Positions 60,388 to 64,000 of a stretch of DNA of 64,000 nt are shown in pieces (the stretch's first letter is position 1; every line of letters starts with the position of its first letter). Both the position numbers and the translations under genes were made by a program. The stretch is from Clostridiaceae bacterium (lineage in GTDB: Bacteria; Bacillota; Clostridia; Peptostreptococcales; Tindalliaceae). The notes beneath the pieces are model-generated. The model worked only from the letters and a program-made list of their open reading frames with translations, ran no database searches and was not told the DNA's origin. The DNA is taken from positions 1-64,000 of the forward strand of contig JAABSW010000002.1 of the NCBI GenBank assembly GCA_011390155.1, written 5' to 3'.

Positions 60388-62898
60388 CTATTTCCCTTTC
60401 TTACGGCCATTGTAGACTGGTAAATGCCAAATTTTTTCATTGTAGTCCCTGATGGTTCGATCGCTGGAAAATTCTCCTGCATGGGAAATGTTGATAATGG
60501 ATTTTTTCCACCACAGTTCAGGTTTACCATACTCTTTCCCTAATCGGGTGTGACGCAGGCAATAGGGTTCAAAATCCTTCAAGAGAAAATAGGGATCTGC
60601 CATACCGTAATGTCCATACAAAAGACTGTTGAAGAGACCCTGGAACATATCCGGGTGCTCCGGTTCCAGAAAACCATTCACCAGCTGATCCAGTATCTTT
60701 TTAAGTTCCGGATTGCGCTGGTAAAGTTCGAAAGGTTTGTAATGTCCTGTTTTATAATAATCACTGACTTCCTCTGCTGTCAGGCCAAAAATATACATAT
60801 TATCAATGCCCACGGCTTCCATCATTTCAACATTAGCCCCATCCAGGGTGCCAATGGTGAGGGCTCCGTTAAGCATAAATTTCATGTTACCCGTACCTGA
60901 AGCTTCTTTTCCAGCCGTTGAAATCTGTTCACTTACGTCAGATGCAGGGATAATCCTCTCTGCAAGGGATACCCGGTAGTTCTCCATAAAAATGACCTTG
61001 ATCAGGTTTTTGACCCGTGGGTCATTGTTTACCTTTTTGGCCAGCGTATGAATCAGTTTTATAATCAGCTTTGCGTTATGATAACCGGGTGCGGCCTTTG
61101 CACCAAAAATAAACACCCTTGGATGCATGGTAAAGCCCGGTTCGTCCAGGATTTTGTTATAGAGGTACATGATGTGCATGACATTTAACAACTGCCGCTT
61201 GTACTCATGAAGTCGTTTCACCTGGACGTCGAAAATGGCCGTGGGGTCCACTTCAATCTTATACTTTCGGGAAATGCGGTCTGTCAGGGATTTTTTGTTT
61301 TCAAGACGGATGTCTGCCAGTTGTTGATGCACTTTTTTATCTTCTGCGTATTCCTTGAAGTGAATTAAATCCGAGGGATGTTTCACCCAGCTGTTGCCAA
61401 TTTTATCTGTGATCAACTGTGCCAGCTCAGGGTTGGCTTTCAATAGAAACCTGCGGTGGGTGACACCGTTGGTAATGGCGTGAAATTTTTTAGGTTCAAG
61501 TTTATAAAAGTCATTAAACACATCATTCTTTAAAATTTCTGTGTGCAGCTTCGCCACACCGTTCACAGAGAATGACCCGGTAATGGCCAACCTTGCCATG
61601 TGAATTTCACCATGGGAGATAATGGCCATGCTCCCAATACGATCCCACTGTCCCGGATAGATCTTCCAGAGACCTTTACAAAATTCCTCATTGATCTCAT
61701 AAATGATTTCATGGATGCGGGGCAGCAATGTCTTCATAAGTTCAGTTGGCCATTTTTCCAGTGCTTCTTCCAAGATGGTGTGGTTGGTATAGGCAAATGT
61801 CTGCCGTGTGATTTTCCAGGAATCATCCCAATCCAGTCCTTCCTTGTCCATAAGAATGCGCATTAACTCTGGAATGGCAAGGGCTGGGTGGGTATCGTTA
61901 ATATGAATCATTACTTTTTTGTGAAAATCGAATATATTATTACCGGCTTCTTTAAACTTTCGGTAAATACTCTGTATGGAAGCTGAGACAAAAAAGTACT
62001 GTTGTTTCAACCGCAGTGATTTACCTTCTGTGTGGTTGTCCTCTGGATACAGCACCTTGGAAATCACTTCTGCCAGTTCTTTTTCCGCCAGTGAATCCAC
62101 GTACCTGCCCTGCCCAAACAAGCCCATGTCCATGGGTTTCAGTGCTCTTGCACCCCATAAACGAAGGGTATTGACCACTTCTGAATCATATCCCAACACA
62201 GGCATATCATAGGGAATGGCTTTGACGCATTGTGCGCCCGGTAGTAAGACATATTCCTTGCCATCCTTTATATATCTTTCAACGGTCCCACCAAAGCAGA
62301 CAATTTCCGGTTCTTCCGGTTTTGCCACTTCCCAGACATTTCCGTCTTCAAGCCAGGGATCTGGCACCTCTACCTGAAACCCATTAACAATTTTTTGTTT
62401 AAACAGTCCATATTCATACCGTATACCGTTACCGTGACCTTCCATACCCAACGTGGCCAGAGAATCCAAAAAACAAGCGGCCAACCTTCCAAGCCCTCCG
62501 TTGCCAAGTCCCGCGTCCGGTTCACTGTTACGCACTTTGTTCAAGTCAATTCCCAGTTCTTCACAAGCCTGTGTCACCGGGGCTTCCAGACCCAGGTTCA
62601 TCAGGTTGTTACCAAACAACCGGCCCATGAGAAATTCCATGGATAAATAATAAAGTTGACGACCGTTGGTTTCCATCTCCCTTTCTTTGGAATAAGCCCA
62701 TTTTTCCATCACCCTGTCACGCAGTGCCATGGCCATGGCTTTGTATATTTGGCTGTCAGACGCATTTTTAAGGGTCCGGGCGTACAAAGTCTGCAACTTC
62801 ATCTCAATGTCTTCTTTAATACGGTCCACAACGACCCTGTTTTCTGTTTCCTGGGCATCACCTTCGTTAGTGCTTGTTACATTATTGCGTTCATCCAT
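60388..62898 (-). CDS. glgP: Glycogen/starch phosphorylase
   Basis: An 836-residue PLP enzyme releasing glucose-1-phosphate from alpha-1,4-glucans. The PLP-lysine segment EASGTGNMKFMLNGALTIGT is intact, as are YLSMEFLMGRLFGNNLMNLG, GNGGLGRLAACFLDSLATLG and KRLHEYKRQLLNVMHIMYLY. The length is typical of the large GlgP type. AAGGAG precedes the ATG. It follows glgA by 55 bases and is nearly joined to the amylase gene. The operon pairs synthesis (GlgA) with breakdown, as in many clostridia that store glycogen before sporulation. Confidence 0.97.
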   Translation of the reverse strand: MDERNNVTSTNEGDAQETENRVVVDRIKEDIEMKLQTLYARTLKNASDSQIYKAMAMALRDRVMEKWAYSKEREMETNGRQLYYLSMEFLMGRLFGNNLMNLGLEAPVTQACEELGIDLNKVRNSEPDAGLGNGGLGRLAACFLDSLATLGMEGHGNGIRYEYGLFKQKIVNGFQVEVPDPWLEDGNVWEVAKPEEPEIVCFGGTVERYIKDGKEYVLLPGAQCVKAIPYDMPVLGYDSEVVNTLRLWGARALKPMDMGLFGQGRYVDSLAEKELAEVISKVLYPEDNHTEGKSLRLKQQYFFVSASIQSIYRKFKEAGNNIFDFHKKVMIHINDTHPALAIPELMRILMDKEGLDWDDSWKITRQTFAYTNHTILEEALEKWPTELMKTLLPRIHEIIYEINEEFCKGLWKIYPGQWDRIGSMAIISHGEIHMARLAITGSFSVNGVAKLHTEILKNDVFNDFYKLEPKKFHAITNGVTHRRFLLKANPELAQLITDKIGNSWVKHPSDLIHFKEYAEDKKVHQQLADIRLENKKSLTDRISRKYKIEVDPTAIFDVQVKRLHEYKRQLLNVMHIMYLYNKILDEPGFTMHPRVFIFGAKAAPGYHNAKLIIKLIHTLAKKVNNDPRVKNLIKVIFMENYRVSLAERIIPASDVSEQISTAGKEASGTGNMKFMLNGALTIGTLDGANVEMMEAVGIDNMYIFGLTAEEVSDYYKTGHYKPFELYQRNPELKKILDQLVNGFLEPEHPDMFQGLFNSLLYGHYGMADPYFLLKDFEPYCLRHTRLGKEYGKPELWWKKSIINISHAGEFSSDRTIRDYNEKIWHLPVYNGRKKGK

Positions 62899-62953
62899 CC
62901 TAAAAACTCCTTTTATCGCTGCGTTCCAGCTGGTCTTTATCGCTCTTATGCGG

Positions 62954-64000
62954 CTATTTTTTCATTGTCAATGATTCATACAAAGATTTATACATGAGCG
63001 CTGAATGATCCCAGCTGTAATCTTTCCCCATAGCTGTTTTCACCAAGTGCTGCCATTCCTCCGGATCCTGTTGATAAAGTGTGACAGCCTCCTTCAGTGC
63101 ATACAACATTTCATGAGCATTATAGTTTTCAAAGGTAAATCCACAGCCATCACCGGAAGGGTTTCGGTAGTGAATCACGGTGTCTTTCAAACCTCCAGTT
63201 TCACGTACCACAGGCACACTTCCGTAACGCATGGAAATCAATTGTCCCAGCCCGCATGGTTCAAACTGGGAGGGCATCAGAAAAATATCCGATGCTGCGT
63301 ACAACTGACGCGCCAGTTTATTATCAAATTTTAACTGAACGTTGCATTTGCCGGGGTGGCGTTGTGCTGCCTGCTGCAACATTTGTTCATACTGGTGGTC
63401 TCCCGTGCCGATGATGACCAACTGTACGTCCAATGCCATAATTTCATCAATGACATGTTGTACCAGATCAAGCCCCTTTTGAGGAACCAGGCGTGTGATC
63501 ATGGCAATCAGCGGAACATCCTTGTCCGGCAACCCAAGTTCATTTTGCAGCCAGGCTTTATTAAGGGCTTTTTTATCAAGTTTTGTAACGGAAAATGGAT
63601 ATTTTAAATGAGGGTCTTTTTCAGGATTGTACTCATCATAATCCAAGCCATTTAAAATACCTCGTATTTTGTGGCCCTGGCTCTTCAGTAACCCCTCCAT
63701 CTGCTCGCCAAAATAAGGTGTTTGAATTTCTTCTGCGTAGGTGGGACTCACAGTGGTAACAATGTCTGCATAGTTTATGCCACCCTTTAGATAACTGACA
63801 TTGTTATGAAATTCCAGTCCTTCTCTGGTCAGGTGTTCATTTCCCAGATTGAACAATTCCCGAAGTGTCTCGGGTGGAAAGATCCCCTGGTATTTCAGGT
63901 TATGGATGGTAAACACTGTTTTGATATTTCGATAGTACGGTTTTTGCTGGTACATTATTTTATGAAGGGCGGGAATCATGCCTGCCTGCCAGTCATGGGA
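62954..64000 (-). CDS. glgA: Glycogen synthase, C-terminal part (window edge)
   Basis: At least 348 codons reading in from the right edge; the frame is open to base 64000, where it reads SHDWQAGMIPALHKIM, matching the HDWQTGLIP block of bacterial ADP-glucose glycogen synthases. Visible parts include FTIHNLKYQGIFPPETLREL, KGGINYADIVTTVSPTYAEE, LNGLDYDEYNPEKDP, AMITRLVPQKGLDL (the GT-B second domain), MPSQFEPCGLGQLISMRYG and the C-terminal YSWDHSALMYKSLYESL. It transfers glucose from ADP-glucose to a growing alpha-1,4 chain. The N terminus with the KTGGL motif lies outside the window. Upstream gene of the glgA-glgP-amylase operon. Confidence 0.96.
   Translation of the reverse strand, partial: SHDWQAGMIPALHKIMYQQKPYYRNIKTVFTIHNLKYQGIFPPETLRELFNLGNEHLTREGLEFHNNVSYLKGGINYADIVTTVSPTYAEEIQTPYFGEQMEGLLKSQGHKIRGILNGLDYDEYNPEKDPHLKYPFSVTKLDKKALNKAWLQNELGLPDKDVPLIAMITRLVPQKGLDLVQHVIDEIMALDVQLVIIGTGDHQYEQMLQQAAQRHPGKCNVQLKFDNKLARQLYAASDIFLMPSQFEPCGLGQLISMRYGSVPVVRETGGLKDTVIHYRNPSGDGCGFTFENYNAHEMLYALKEAVTLYQQDPEEWQHLVKTAMGKDYSWDHSALMYKSLYESLTMKK

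Overview
The window looks like the chromosome of an anaerobic, monoderm member of the Firmicutes, most likely a fermentative or acetogen-like Clostridia. The grounds are a hybrid cluster protein, a tungsten-type aldehyde:ferredoxin oxidoreductase, a three-gene electron-bifurcating NADH/ferredoxin complex, the SigI/RsgI pair, an SLH-domain surface protein, a sortase, strong AGGAGG ribosome binding sites and TTGACA/TATAAT promoters. No rRNA, tRNA, CRISPR array, insertion sequence or prophage was recognised. Genus is left open. Many start codons were moved inward from the longest open frame because a clear Shine-Dalgarno sequence selects an internal ATG, GTG or TTG.

Layout. 1-1.3 kb: a znuA-znuC metal ABC operon (cut by the window edge), divergent from an Rrf2 regulator and hcp (1.3-3.6 kb). 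3.6-8.5 kb, minus strand: an FMN hydroxyacid oxidase, a chemoreceptor with a zinc-binding-type sensor, and an ArsA-like ATPase with an NfsA-type nitroreductase. 8.9-12.3 kb: a CPA2 antiporter facing an operon for a cytochrome b5-like lipoprotein, a CYTH-CHAD protein and a small protein ending in Cys-Cys. 12.4-24.1 kb: a lone receiver protein, glutaminyl-tRNA synthetase, a membrane transglutaminase-like protein, a GH18 glycosidase coupled to gamma-glutamyltransferase, fumC, a YcdB/SLH surface protein and an AI-2E family permease. 24.2-27.6 kb: a c-di-GMP operon (PAS-GGDEF cyclase, nitroreductase, HD-GYP protein lacking the His of its HD motif). 27.9-32.4 kb: Fe-alcohol dehydrogenase, aldehyde:ferredoxin oxidoreductase, a MoaD-like protein and a baeRF-like protein. 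32.4-39.6 kb: a lone Cache sensor, rsgI-sigI and an RND efflux pair. 39.7-43 kb: a secreted transglutaminase-like protein under two tandem c-di-GMP-I riboswitches, a SARP-type regulator with a decayed GGDEF domain, and a sortase. 43.2-49.1 kb: a NuoE/NuoF/Nfn-NuoG fusion operon of the Stn type. 49.2-56 kb: the aromatic operon aroF-tyrA-aroA-pheA-aroC-aroB. 56-64 kb: PHP phosphoesterase, aspartate kinase, YerC-like regulator and a glycogen operon (glgA-glgP-amylase).

The strongest unlisted signals are regulatory. (1) The aro operon starts with a consensus promoter, an unannotated 43-residue leader ORF dense in Phe, Tyr and Trp codons, and then an intrinsic terminator: the anatomy of ribosome-mediated attenuation. 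(2) The gene at 39702-40499 is preceded by two complete c-di-GMP-I aptamers in series; flanks of the proximal aptamer pair with the gene's own Shine-Dalgarno sequence, and the distal one closes onto a U-run. With the GGDEF and HD-GYP genes and the SARP-GGDEF regulator this makes c-di-GMP a theme of the window. (3) The 1193-residue third subunit of the bifurcating complex joins NuoG, NfnB/GltD and molybdopterin-oxidoreductase-like parts while lacking a recognisable Mo-ligand Cys or Sec.
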